In this document: piece by piece, positions 27,886 to 35,576 of the stretch
How positions within the stretch are numbered: the first letter of the stretch is position 1
Layout of the letters: every line of letters begins with the position of its first letter
Assembly (NCBI GenBank): GCA_905182135.1
Contig: CAJJAG010000001.1
Span: 1 to 64,000, forward strand
Direction: 5' to 3'
Origin: an uncultured Acidimicrobiaceae bacterium
GTDB lineage: Bacteria > Actinomycetota > Acidimicrobiia > Acidimicrobiales > UBA10347
DNA: 64,000 nucleotides
Notes under the pieces: model-generated
What the model was told of the DNA's origin: nothing
Databases searched by the model: none
Seen by the model: only the letters and a program-made list of their open reading frames with translations
Translations under genes and position numbers: made by a program

Positions 27886-29652
27886 GTGAAGGCAATCAGA
27901 AGTTTGTGGCCTTGGATGCGGCCCTATTGGCGTTATGGCGCCGCGGCATTCGTTGCAATGATCGTGTCGGTCTTTATCAACCTGTCGATCCCATTGCTCA
28001 CGTCACGCATTATCGACGACGGCATCGCGCAAGACGACGGTTCGTTCGTAGCTCGACTTGCCTTGACCATGATCGGCCTGATCGTCGCTGGCATGGCTGC
28101 ATCGGCTGTTGCCAGCCTGATGGGTGTTCGACTGGCGTTCAACACCATCACCGATCTTCGTCGCGATGTATACGCCAAAACGCAGACCTTCTCGTTCGGG
28201 AACTTGGACCAGCTCACGTCAGGCGAGGTGCTGACCCGGCTCTCGAGCGACATGACGAAGGTCACCATGCTCTTGTCCATGGGCCTCTCCTTCATTGCGC
28301 AGATTCCCATCATGTTCATTGGCGCGCTTGGTGCAATCGTGCTGATCGATGCGTCATTGGTCGTGATCGTTCTGGTCATGATCCCGGTTATCGGCATCCT
28401 GGTTGGCTATACCATCAGCCAATCAAACGTGCTTTACGACGCTGTGCAACGCCGAATCGATCGCCTGAACACGGTATTGCAAGAGAACATTCAGGGCGCC
28501 GAAGTCATCAAGGCGTTCGTTCGCCAAAACCACGAGACCGAACGTTTCAACGATGTCGCTGATGACCTGGCCGACCAGGCGACCAAGGTCAACCAACTCG
28601 TGGCATCACTTTTCCCCACGCTAATCGTCATCTCGGCTATGGGTATCTCGGCGGTGTTATGGCTGGGTGGCGGCAATGTCATCGATGGCACGTTGAGCGA
28701 CGGCCAACTGGTTGCATTCATCAGCTACATGGCCCTGGTCTCCATGCCGATGATGATGTTTGCATTCTTACAGCCAATGATTTCGGCAGCATCTGCGTCA
28801 ATGGCTCGAATCAACGAGATCCTCGAAACCATCCCGGCGATCTCGTTCCTTCCTGATGGAATCAACCTTGCGGACCAGCCGAAGCCGGGCGACATCGAGT
28901 TCGAAGACGTCAGCTTCCGATACTCAAGCAACGACAACAGCCCAGACACAGGTATGGCGTTGCACAACGTAAGTGTCAAGATCCAAGCGGGAACGACGGT
29001 GGCCATTCTGGGCGCCACGGGTTCCGGAAAATCAACGCTGGTGCATCTGATCCCCCGGCTCTACGACACGTCTGGTGGCACGGTTCGTGTTGGCGGCATC
29101 GACGTACGTGAGCTAACCAAAAGCTCATTACGCAGTAATATCGGGATAGCGCTTCAGCAGCCTGAGCTGTTCAGTGGGTCGGTGTCTGACAACCTTCGGT
29201 TCGGTCGCCCTGAGGCCACCGATGAGCAAATCATCGCCGCTGCCACGGCTGCGCAGGCCCACGACTTCATTACTGCCATGCCCAACGGCTACGACTCGGT
29301 AATTCAACAATCCGGTACGAACTTGTCGGGCGGGCAACGCCAGCGGCTCGCCATTGCTCGCACCCTGCTCCTTGAGCCAGCCATCCTGATCCTGGACGAC
29401 TCCACCAGCGCTGTCGACCTGGAGACAGAGGCACACATTCAGATGGCATTTGACGAACTCGCCAACACCACCGTGGTGTTGGTCGCCCAACGAATCAGCA
29501 CCGCACTTGGCGCCGACGAGATCATCGTGCTCGACCAGGGTCGCATCATCGCCCACGGTTCACATGACCAGCTGTTGGCAACGTCCGACATTTATCAAGA
29601 CATTTATCGAAGTCAGCTCGGCGAGCCTGCCGATGTCGGGCGGGCGTCATGA
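27886..29652 (+). CDS. ABC exporter half-transporter with degenerate ATPase site
   Basis: A 588-residue exporter with six membrane helices (about 1-310) fused to an ATPase domain. Walker A is G-A-T-G-S-G-K-S-T at about residue 375, the signature L-S-G-G-Q-R-Q-R near 480, and Walker B I-L-I-L-D-D-S near 501. The residue after the Walker B aspartate is Asp rather than the catalytic Glu, so its own ATP site should be poorly hydrolytic. The GTG start is followed by an N-terminus typical of the family. It overlaps the next gene by 4 nt (ATGA), so the two subunits are coupled and form a heterodimer. Confidence 0.94.
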   Translation: MKAIRSLWPWMRPYWRYGAAAFVAMIVSVFINLSIPLLTSRIIDDGIAQDDGSFVARLALTMIGLIVAGMAASAVASLMGVRLAFNTITDLRRDVYAKTQTFSFGNLDQLTSGEVLTRLSSDMTKVTMLLSMGLSFIAQIPIMFIGALGAIVLIDASLVVIVLVMIPVIGILVGYTISQSNVLYDAVQRRIDRLNTVLQENIQGAEVIKAFVRQNHETERFNDVADDLADQATKVNQLVASLFPTLIVISAMGISAVLWLGGGNVIDGTLSDGQLVAFISYMALVSMPMMMFAFLQPMISAASASMARINEILETIPAISFLPDGINLADQPKPGDIEFEDVSFRYSSNDNSPDTGMALHNVSVKIQAGTTVAILGATGSGKSTLVHLIPRLYDTSGGTVRVGGIDVRELTKSSLRSNIGIALQQPELFSGSVSDNLRFGRPEATDEQIIAAATAAQAHDFITAMPNGYDSVIQQSGTNLSGGQRQRLAIARTLLLEPAILILDDSTSAVDLETEAHIQMAFDELANTTVVLVAQRISTALGADEIIVLDQGRIIAHGSHDQLLATSDIYQDIYRSQLGEPADVGRAS

Positions 29653-31481
29653 CGAGTGTTCAAAGTAAACGGGGAAGCGCTGACCTGGCGGCTCGCCGCG
29701 GCCCGGGTAGTGGTGGCCCTATTGGAAGCGCCAAACGCGACGAGAACTCGGGTCAAACCTTTCGCCGCATCTTGGGCTACCTCGCACCATGGCGAGGCCA
29801 CCTGATCATCGCGGGCGTGCTCATAGTGATCTCCTCGGTCGCCGCGCTGCTGGCGCCATGGCTACAAGGTGTAGCCATCGACGAGTACATCGCTGAAAGA
29901 GACCAGGCTGGCCTACGGTCCATCGTCCTGGTTTTGGTCGGCGTGTACCTGCTGGCATGGCTTACATCAATGGTGTATAGCCGACTCATCGCGCGCATAG
30001 CCCAACGTGTCATGGCAGTAATGCGCCAGGATCTATCGGCACGGCTGCAGACACTGTCGATGCGCTTCTTCGACAAGAACCGCACCGGCGACCTGATGAG
30101 TCGCGTCACCAATGACGTCGATGCCGTCGACCAGCTACTAAGCCAAAACCTGCTGACAATCTTCTGGGCCTTCGTTCAAATCGCTTCGCTGCTAGTCATC
30201 ATGTTCGTACTCGACTGGCGCATGACGCTTGCGGTGCTGCTACCAATACCACTGTCGTTGTTCATGGTGACTCGAATCGGCAAGGCCTCAGGGCCGCGGT
30301 TTGGGGCCTACCAAGGTTCGATTGGGCGTATGAATGGCATCGCCGAAGAACGTCTGAGTGGCCAGCGCACCGTCATCGCCTTCGATCAGCAAACACAGAC
30401 CGAAGCCGAGTTCGCTGGGGTCAACGAAACGACGCGAGCCCACGGCATCCGAGCTCAAAGCCTGACCTCGATCATGATGCCGCTTATGTTCGGGATCGGG
30501 AACCTGAGCACGGTGGCTGCGGTAGGGGTCGGCGCTTGGCTGGCTGTAGGTGATCACGGCGTCTCGATCGGCCTTATTGCAGCATTCGTCACATACGCAG
30601 GTCGCGTCGGGCAACCGCTCGGCCGTATCGCCGGGACAATCACATCGATCTACTCAGCTCTTGCCGGCGGAACTCGGGTGTTCGAACTGCTGGATGAAGA
30701 ACCAGATCTGGCAAACAAAGCAGACGCACCCGATCTTCCCCTGGTGGAGGGCCGTGTTGTCTTTGACAACGTCGACTTTGAGTACGTCGACGGTGAACCA
30801 GTTCTGCGTGGTGTCAGTTTCGTTGCTGAACCGGGCGAGATGATCGGCCTTGTCGGTCCAACTGGCGCAGGCAAGTCAACGATCATCAATGTGCTCAACC
30901 GGTTCTATGACATCAGTAACGGCTCGGTGACAATCGACGGACACGACATCCGCGATATCACCAAAGACTCGCTACGCGATCAGCTCGGCATCGTGCTGCA
31001 ACGCACCTATCTGTTCACCGATACCGTGCGTAACAACATCAAATTCGGACGCCTCGACGCGACCGATACCGAAGTTGAAGACGCCGCACGGTTGGCGAAC
31101 GCTGACCACTTCATCAGAGCACTCCCTCAGGGTTATGACACGATCGTCACCGAGGGCGGAAATAACCTGTCGCTTGGTCAACGCCAGCTGTTGGCGATCG
31201 CTCGGGCGGCGCTTTCCAACCCGGCACTGTTGGTCCTAGACGAGGCAACAAGCTGGGTCGACACCCGCACCGAACGGCAACTGCAGGACGCGCTGCTCAA
31301 CTTGATGGAAGGCCGCACCAGCTTTGTCATCGCTCATCGTCTGTCGACCGTCCGAGACGCCGACAAGATTCTGGTCCTGCAAGATGGACAGATAACCGAG
31401 TCCGGCACCCACGACGAACTGCTGGCACTCGGCGGCTTCTACAACCAGCTCTACATGAGCCAATTCCGCAGCAAGGGATAG
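29649..31481 (+). CDS. ABC exporter half-transporter, partner with canonical Walker B
   Basis: A 610-residue exporter with an N-terminal polar extension (about 1-40), six helices and an ATPase domain. Walker A is G-P-T-G-A-G-K-S-T near 403, and Walker B is L-L-V-L-D-E-A with the catalytic Glu. The signature is L-S-L-G-Q near 507, off the L-S-G-G-Q consensus. In the heterodimer this altered signature faces the partner's Asp-type Walker B, so both defects fall in one composite ATP site. That is the TM287/288 and BmrCD-type asymmetry. The cargo (drug, lipid or peptide) is unknown. Confidence 0.94.
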   Translation: MTSVQSKRGSADLAARRGPGSGGPIGSAKRDENSGQTFRRILGYLAPWRGHLIIAGVLIVISSVAALLAPWLQGVAIDEYIAERDQAGLRSIVLVLVGVYLLAWLTSMVYSRLIARIAQRVMAVMRQDLSARLQTLSMRFFDKNRTGDLMSRVTNDVDAVDQLLSQNLLTIFWAFVQIASLLVIMFVLDWRMTLAVLLPIPLSLFMVTRIGKASGPRFGAYQGSIGRMNGIAEERLSGQRTVIAFDQQTQTEAEFAGVNETTRAHGIRAQSLTSIMMPLMFGIGNLSTVAAVGVGAWLAVGDHGVSIGLIAAFVTYAGRVGQPLGRIAGTITSIYSALAGGTRVFELLDEEPDLANKADAPDLPLVEGRVVFDNVDFEYVDGEPVLRGVSFVAEPGEMIGLVGPTGAGKSTIINVLNRFYDISNGSVTIDGHDIRDITKDSLRDQLGIVLQRTYLFTDTVRNNIKFGRLDATDTEVEDAARLANADHFIRALPQGYDTIVTEGGNNLSLGQRQLLAIARAALSNPALLVLDEATSWVDTRTERQLQDALLNLMEGRTSFVIAHRLSTVRDADKILVLQDGQITESGTHDELLALGGFYNQLYMSQFRSKG

Positions 31482-31833
31482 TCCGTCATCGCACGCGCAC
31501 CTGGTGCACGCCGGTTGCTCGGAGTTACCAGCGGGTAGGGACCATGGGTGAGCTAAGTACCCGCTCTTGATGGTCGCTGCGCAATCGGGCTCACAAACTC
31601 AAATTTCACGCATACCGCACCAGGCCGTCTCAAGCACTTTGAGTACCGAAATTTCGACAAGCGGGCTGATCCGCACCGTGCTAGCGGCGCTGGTGCTCAA
31701 CCTCCATCTATGACAGGGCGGAACTTTTATCAAACCAGGTAGCACCGACGCCCGCCAGAGTCTTCGGAATCATGATCGCGCTCATCGTGTCATCGCAGCG
31801 CACAGCGCGACGATGACACGAAATAAGCGATCG
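31482..31833. other. Intergenic region between the convergent ABC exporter and Sec-peroxiredoxin genes
   Basis: 352 bp between converging genes. I see no gene. A perfect 11-bp inverted repeat is present near its right end (31785-31821, listed separately). Confidence 0.6.
31785..31821 (-). terminator. 11-bp inverted repeat 13 bp after the peroxiredoxin-like gene
   Basis: TCGTGTCATCG (31785-31795) pairs perfectly with CGATGACACGA (31811-31821) around a 15-nt loop. It lies immediately downstream of the minus-strand gene that ends at 31834. There is no T-tract, so it may be a factor-dependent terminator or an RNA-stabilising 3' hairpin. Confidence 0.5.
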
Positions 31834-32313
31834 CTACTGACTGCGGGCGAACAACACCATACGTAAGACCTCGGTCGGCGTGAGCCGACCGATCGGACCA
31901 GTGGAATAGACCGCTGTCGCAATCTTTCCTTCTGGGTTCAGCACAAAACCGGTTGCGTGGAGAAACGTACGGTCGCCGGACTGCACGAATGCACCAGTGG
32001 ACTCAGCCACCGCTGCGGCATCGACTTCGCCATACATGGGGAAACCGACTCGCAAACCCTTTTTAAGGGACGCTACTGAATCGATCGAATCAACCGATGC
32101 TGCGACAACCTTGATCTCAGCATCAATAAATGAACCGGCGTGAACTGCGAAGTCAACCAACTGGTGACGGCAGTATGGTCACCAATCGCCCCGATAAAAC
32201 TGAATGATCGCCCAGTGCCCTGCGACCGAGGCAACGATGTCGACGTCGTTACCTTCGAGGTCCTTGGCGAATACAGCCGGCATCTTGGCGCCGGGCACGA
32301 GCGGAGCAACCAT
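31834..32313 (-). CDS. Peroxiredoxin-like selenoprotein (in-frame TGA = Sec45)
   Basis: The frame 32313-31834 encodes 159 residues if the single internal TGA (32181-32179) is read as selenocysteine. The motif is F-Y-R-G-D-W-TGA-P-Y-C-R, which in Cys-containing relatives is R-G-x-W-C-P-x-C, the peroxidatic site of AhpC/TSA-like peroxiredoxins. The downstream part (K-V-V-A-A-S-V-D-S, then G-F-V-L-N-P-E-G-K-I) is thioredoxin-fold sequence in the same frame. A SECIS-like hairpin starts 4 nt after the TGA. ATG 32313 has an AAGGA site about 7 nt upstream. No signal peptide is visible, so it should reduce peroxides in the cytoplasm. A pseudogene or sequencing error is the alternative; the second such case in this window argues against that. 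Confidence 0.85.
32144..32174 (-). promoter_or_regulatory. Putative bacterial SECIS element of the peroxiredoxin-like gene
   Basis: On the minus strand, 4 nt after the TGA, ACTGC pairs with GCAGT (32174-32170 with 32148-32144). An internal loop of C against TTC follows, then GTCA pairs with TGAC, then CC with GG around an AGTT loop. One U is bulged in the upper 3' arm. A bulged U and a short GU-containing apical loop just after the UGA are features of SelB-binding SECIS hairpins. Confidence 0.7.
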
Positions 32314-32415
32314 CAGGGTTCCTTGATAAGTCGGGGATGGACTAGTTAAAGAGTTTAGGTAACCAATCTGGACGAGCCCAATTCTCAACGCTGGCGGCGT
32401 CCTTCAGAGAAAGGC

Positions 32416-33213
32416 CTACAGGATCGGGACAGCGATAGCGACCGTGTTTGACTCATAGCTGTCGCGCTGGTAATTGAATGCTCCCCCGCAGGTGATCAGC
32501 GCCAACTGCTCTTTACCATCGCGAGCCCAGAGAGACTCAGGAAGTTCCTCTTTCGCGTACTGGGCCACCTCTTCAATCCGGTACTGCGAGGTTGTTCCGT
32601 CACTGAATCCAATAGCCACTATGGCGCCGACCTCAACGTTCGCTAGTCGACGGAACACGCCATCGGCACCGTTAAACGCAATATGCGCAGCAAGCACTGC
32701 AGAGCCAGCCTCGCCTGGAGCTGAGCCAAATTTGTACCAGCCGACCTGGTCTGCTGGCGGCACTTCGAAGCTCAGATCGTCTTTATTAACGCCTACAGGA
32801 ACAATCGCAGCGCCATTAACACCGATAGCTCTGATCTCAATCGATATCGGCTGCGGGCCTGTAGCCGCTCTATCGAACAAACTTTCGAAACCAATGGGCG
32901 CCTTCGGAAGCTCCGTATCTGCAACTGCGATGGGATGCGGTGTCGTCGTGGGTGCTGGTCCAACCGCTTCGGGTTTCGCAGTCTTGGTGTCTTCACTGAC
33001 GTTGGGGACCACCGTCGCAACCTGCTCAGTCGCAGGCTCCTCGACGGCCGCCGCAACGAACGCCGATGAGGTCAGGCCAGAGTCCTGCGCTCGCTCACCG
33101 GTATAGCCCTGTGACGCCCTACAGCCAGCCCCCATCAGGGTAAGCAGCAGCGTGCCACAAATGAGTTGCCATAAATTGCCTGAACGGCACCGACGTTGGG
33201 GGGATGAAAACAT
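32416..33213 (-). CDS. Class F-type sortase
   Basis: A 265-residue exported transpeptidase. A basic N-terminus is followed by a hydrophobic segment ending in L-M-G-A-G-C, which could be a lipoprotein-like signal or an anchor, then a proline/threonine-rich linker (about 50-105) and the sortase beta-barrel. The catalytic set is His in A-A-H-I-A-F-N-G, Cys242 in L-I-T-C-G-G and Arg250 in Y-Q-R-D-S-Y. Class F sortases attach surface proteins in actinobacteria. I chose ATG 33213; an ATG at 33237 adds 8 residues. It lies 50 bp downstream of the DUF4397 gene, the likely substrate gene, on the same strand. Confidence 0.9.
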   Translation of the reverse strand: MFSSPQRRCRSGNLWQLICGTLLLTLMGAGCRASQGYTGERAQDSGLTSSAFVAAAVEEPATEQVATVVPNVSEDTKTAKPEAVGPAPTTTPHPIAVADTELPKAPIGFESLFDRAATGPQPISIEIRAIGVNGAAIVPVGVNKDDLSFEVPPADQVGWYKFGSAPGEAGSAVLAAHIAFNGADGVFRRLANVEVGAIVAIGFSDGTTSQYRIEEVAQYAKEELPESLWARDGKEQLALITCGGAFNYQRDSYESNTVAIAVPIL

Positions 33214-33263
33214 CACGTCGATACCGTTCAGGATCATCTGGCGATAATCAGCTAATTCGTAAC

Positions 33264-34061
33264 TTAGTTGCGGGTTCGTGCCGCTACAGGGACAGCAACG
33301 GCAGCTGCCAGAGCAACACCCACGAAGGCAACAAGGCCGAAGTTGAGACCCGTTTGTGCTGCTTCGACCGGGCTGTTGCCGGTGTTCACAACTGACGGAG
33401 CAGAGCCAAGTCCGCTAATGGATTCGGTTAACACAGTCAGCGAACCGGCATCCAGTGAACCAACGGCGTAGACGATCAAGTTTGTGCCTTCTGCGATCGG
33501 AAGATCAGCTGGGCCAATGACGACTGGCTCAGTTGCGCCTGTAGGCACGACTGATGCAGAAACCGTCCCTGCAGCAAGATCAGCACCGCCACCGGAGCCA
33601 TTTGGAACGTTAGCGAATGCAATATTCCCATTCGCAAGAATATCGACAGCCGGAGCTGCAGCTGCGTGTCGCACAGTCAAACGCCCGCTGCCTGCTTCGA
33701 TCGAAGAAGTGTCATTCTCAAACACGCCAATAGTCGGGGTACCCGATGCATCAAGATGAGCAATCAAGGTGTAATTACCCGAACTTGGCAATGAGACATC
33801 ACCTGCGTCGATGGCGACCGTGTCGGTGCCTGCAAGCTTCACTTTCAGGCCCTCGAGCGTTACACCGGCGAATGCGGAAAGGTCTTGGGTGTCGCCGAAA
33901 GAGAAACCTTCGAAGACATTGGCCCCGCCTGCTTCGACATCAACGTCAGTGTCGGGGATGCCGTGAAGTAGGTGGATGCGAACATCCTGGGCTGAAGCCG
34001 GAGCAGCAAACGCAATGGATGCGAGTGCCAAAACCATGAGTGCAGTTAGAAACTTGCGCAT
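33264..34061 (-). CDS. DUF4397 surface protein with sorting-like C-terminus
   Basis: A 265-residue exported protein. The signal peptide (about 1-24) ends A-P-A-S-A-Q. DUF4397 beta-sandwich repeats follow; the first begins V-R-I-H-L-L-H-G-I-P-D-T and the second R-L-T-V-R-H-A-A-A-A-P. The C-terminus has A-A-Q-T-G, a hydrophobic helix and a short basic tail (A-R-T-R-N), which looks like a cell-wall sorting signal with a non-LPxTG motif. ATG 34061 is preceded by AAAGG. The function of DUF4397 is not known; an adhesive or envelope role is inferred. It pairs with the sortase gene and is divergent from the ECF sigma gene. Confidence 0.9.
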   Translation of the reverse strand: MRKFLTALMVLALASIAFAAPASAQDVRIHLLHGIPDTDVDVEAGGANVFEGFSFGDTQDLSAFAGVTLEGLKVKLAGTDTVAIDAGDVSLPSSGNYTLIAHLDASGTPTIGVFENDTSSIEAGSGRLTVRHAAAAPAVDILANGNIAFANVPNGSGGGADLAAGTVSASVVPTGATEPVVIGPADLPIAEGTNLIVYAVGSLDAGSLTVLTESISGLGSAPSVVNTGNSPVEAAQTGLNFGLVAFVGVALAAAVAVPVAARTRN

Positions 34062-34141
34062 AGGTCGGTACCTTTCAATAGAGTGCCCGCTTTTACGCCC
34101 ACGACCTTTCGTGTAGATGCACCTCTTCGAAAGAACCCAAA

Positions 34142-34154
34142 ATTTGTAACAAAT
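34142..34154. promoter_or_regulatory. Palindrome ATTTGT-A-ACAAAT in the divergent ECF/DUF4397 region
   Basis: A perfect 6+1+6 palindrome lies in the 140-bp region between the ECF sigma start and the DUF4397 start. It is a candidate operator or promoter-linked site for both divergent units. I cannot assign a binding protein. Confidence 0.4.
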
Positions 34155-34201
34155 CTTCGGTCTAATGCATCCAACACAGGACCGGCACCGAAAAGATATA
34201 C

Positions 34202-34846
34202 GTGTCGGGTGCTCAACTTCTATCGGTGCGCCCACGAGCAGAGGATCCACCTTTGAGTCCCTCATCGGCTCCCGCTGTTTCAAGGGTTCCCGCTGTATTG
34301 TTGACGGCTGTGCCTGCGGCCAACGCGATAGAAGACGCCTTTCGGGCGGGAAGCGAGCACGGCCTCGCTGCGGCATACGAGGCCCACGGATCGCTCGTCC
34401 ACACTCTGTGTGCACGAGCCCATCCAACAACAGCGGCTGACATAACCCAAGAAGTCTTCTTAGCTGCGTGGAAAGCGCGTGATCGATTTGACCCTAACCG
34501 GGGGCCGTTGGCTGCGTGGTTAGTCGGTATCACCAAGAACAAAATCGTGGACGCCTATCGCAAGGACGGGCGCCGAGTTCTCGAGATCTTCGACAAAGAT
34601 GGTTCCCAGGTCGAACGGGTAGCCGACGAACGGGACCCAGTCGATAATCTGGCGAACAAGCTCCTCATTACAGAAGCGTTGGCGACGCTCCCCGAACGCC
34701 CGCGGCGCATTATGGAATTAGCCTTCTATGACGATCTCACGCACGAACAGATCGCAGAACAAACAGATGTGCCGCTCGGTACGGTGAAGAGCGATATTCG
34801 TCGCGGCCTTGCCAGGCTACGGCACTACCTCGAGGCGGCGTCATGA
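34202..34846 (+). CDS. ECF-type RNA polymerase sigma factor
   Basis: A 214-residue extracytoplasmic-function sigma factor. Region 2 (about 60-120) contains D-I-T-Q-E-V-F-L-A-A-W, the conserved region 2.2/2.3 helix. Region 4 (about 155-210) contains L-P-E-R-P-R-R-I-M-E-L and the recognition helix V-P-L-G-T-V-K-S-D-I-R-R. The first 40 residues are low-complexity, so the true start could be downstream of GTG 34202. Its stop overlaps the anti-sigma start (ATGA). The pair probably responds to envelope stress and may control the adjacent sortase/DUF4397 unit; that control is inferred from position only. Confidence 0.92.
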   Translation: MSGAQLLSVRPRAEDPPLSPSSAPAVSRVPAVLLTAVPAANAIEDAFRAGSEHGLAAAYEAHGSLVHTLCARAHPTTAADITQEVFLAAWKARDRFDPNRGPLAAWLVGITKNKIVDAYRKDGRRVLEIFDKDGSQVERVADERDPVDNLANKLLITEALATLPERPRRIMELAFYDDLTHEQIAEQTDVPLGTVKSDIRRGLARLRHYLEAAS

Positions 34847-35487
34847 ACGTGCCAACTGGCGACAACTCCAAGTTCAGCGATGACGCCATCATTGCGATGG
34901 CACGCAGCGTCGAGCCTCAAGACTCTGATCGCATTGCACCACCAACGCAGGTCTGGCACAACATCCTGGCTGAACTCGAAGTCGAGGTTGCTTCCCAGGA
35001 AGCAGCTGCCAGAAAACAGACACGACATCCTAAAACCGAAGACTGGTTCTCGTCGACCCGTCTACTCTCGATCGCAGCGGCAACTCTCTTACTCGTCGGG
35101 GCTGTGATTGCAATTGTCAACGTGTCCTATGACGACAGTTCGCTGACTGAAGTTGCTTCTGCAGTGATGACCGACGAGGGACTTCCGGTCGCTACTAGCG
35201 CAACCGCCAACGCACGTTTCTTGTGTGCCGACGAAAGCTGTTTCGTCCAAGTCGACCTCACGGCGCTGCCCGATGCCGGAGCCGACGACCTCGAGTTGTG
35301 GGTCATTAACAACGACGTTAGTGATATGCACTCGCTCGGCACGGTCACTAGCGACGGCCGGTTCAGTCTGCCCCAAGGCGTGACCGCCGACGATTTCCCC
35401 ATCGTCGACATCTCGATCGAGCCCCGGGACGGCGACCCGACTCACAGCGGCCAGAGTGTGCTGCGCGGGTCATTCGTCCTGCCATAG
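34843..35487 (+). CDS. RskA-like anti-sigma factor
   Basis: A 214-residue single-pass membrane protein. The N-terminal 70 residues face the cytoplasm and should bind the sigma factor; they lack the H-x3-C-x2-C zinc motif of ZAS anti-sigmas. The transmembrane helix is about residues 73-93. The extracytoplasmic part resembles the RskA C-terminal domain, with the D-L-E-L-W-V-I segment and late V-D-I-S-I-E-P-R-D-G-D pattern. Two cysteines (L-C-A-D-E-S-C) could form a redox-sensitive pair outside the membrane. Translation is coupled to the sigma gene. Confidence 0.88.
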   Translation: MNVPTGDNSKFSDDAIIAMARSVEPQDSDRIAPPTQVWHNILAELEVEVASQEAAARKQTRHPKTEDWFSSTRLLSIAAATLLLVGAVIAIVNVSYDDSSLTEVASAVMTDEGLPVATSATANARFLCADESCFVQVDLTALPDAGADDLELWVINNDVSDMHSLGTVTSDGRFSLPQGVTADDFPIVDISIEPRDGDPTHSGQSVLRGSFVLP

Positions 35488-35576
35488 GACATACGACCTC
35501 GCTACTACCCCGCTTGCCCACATCCAATGCTGATTCAGGTTTCCACAGGGAGGCAAAAAGCTTTACCCTTCCGGAT

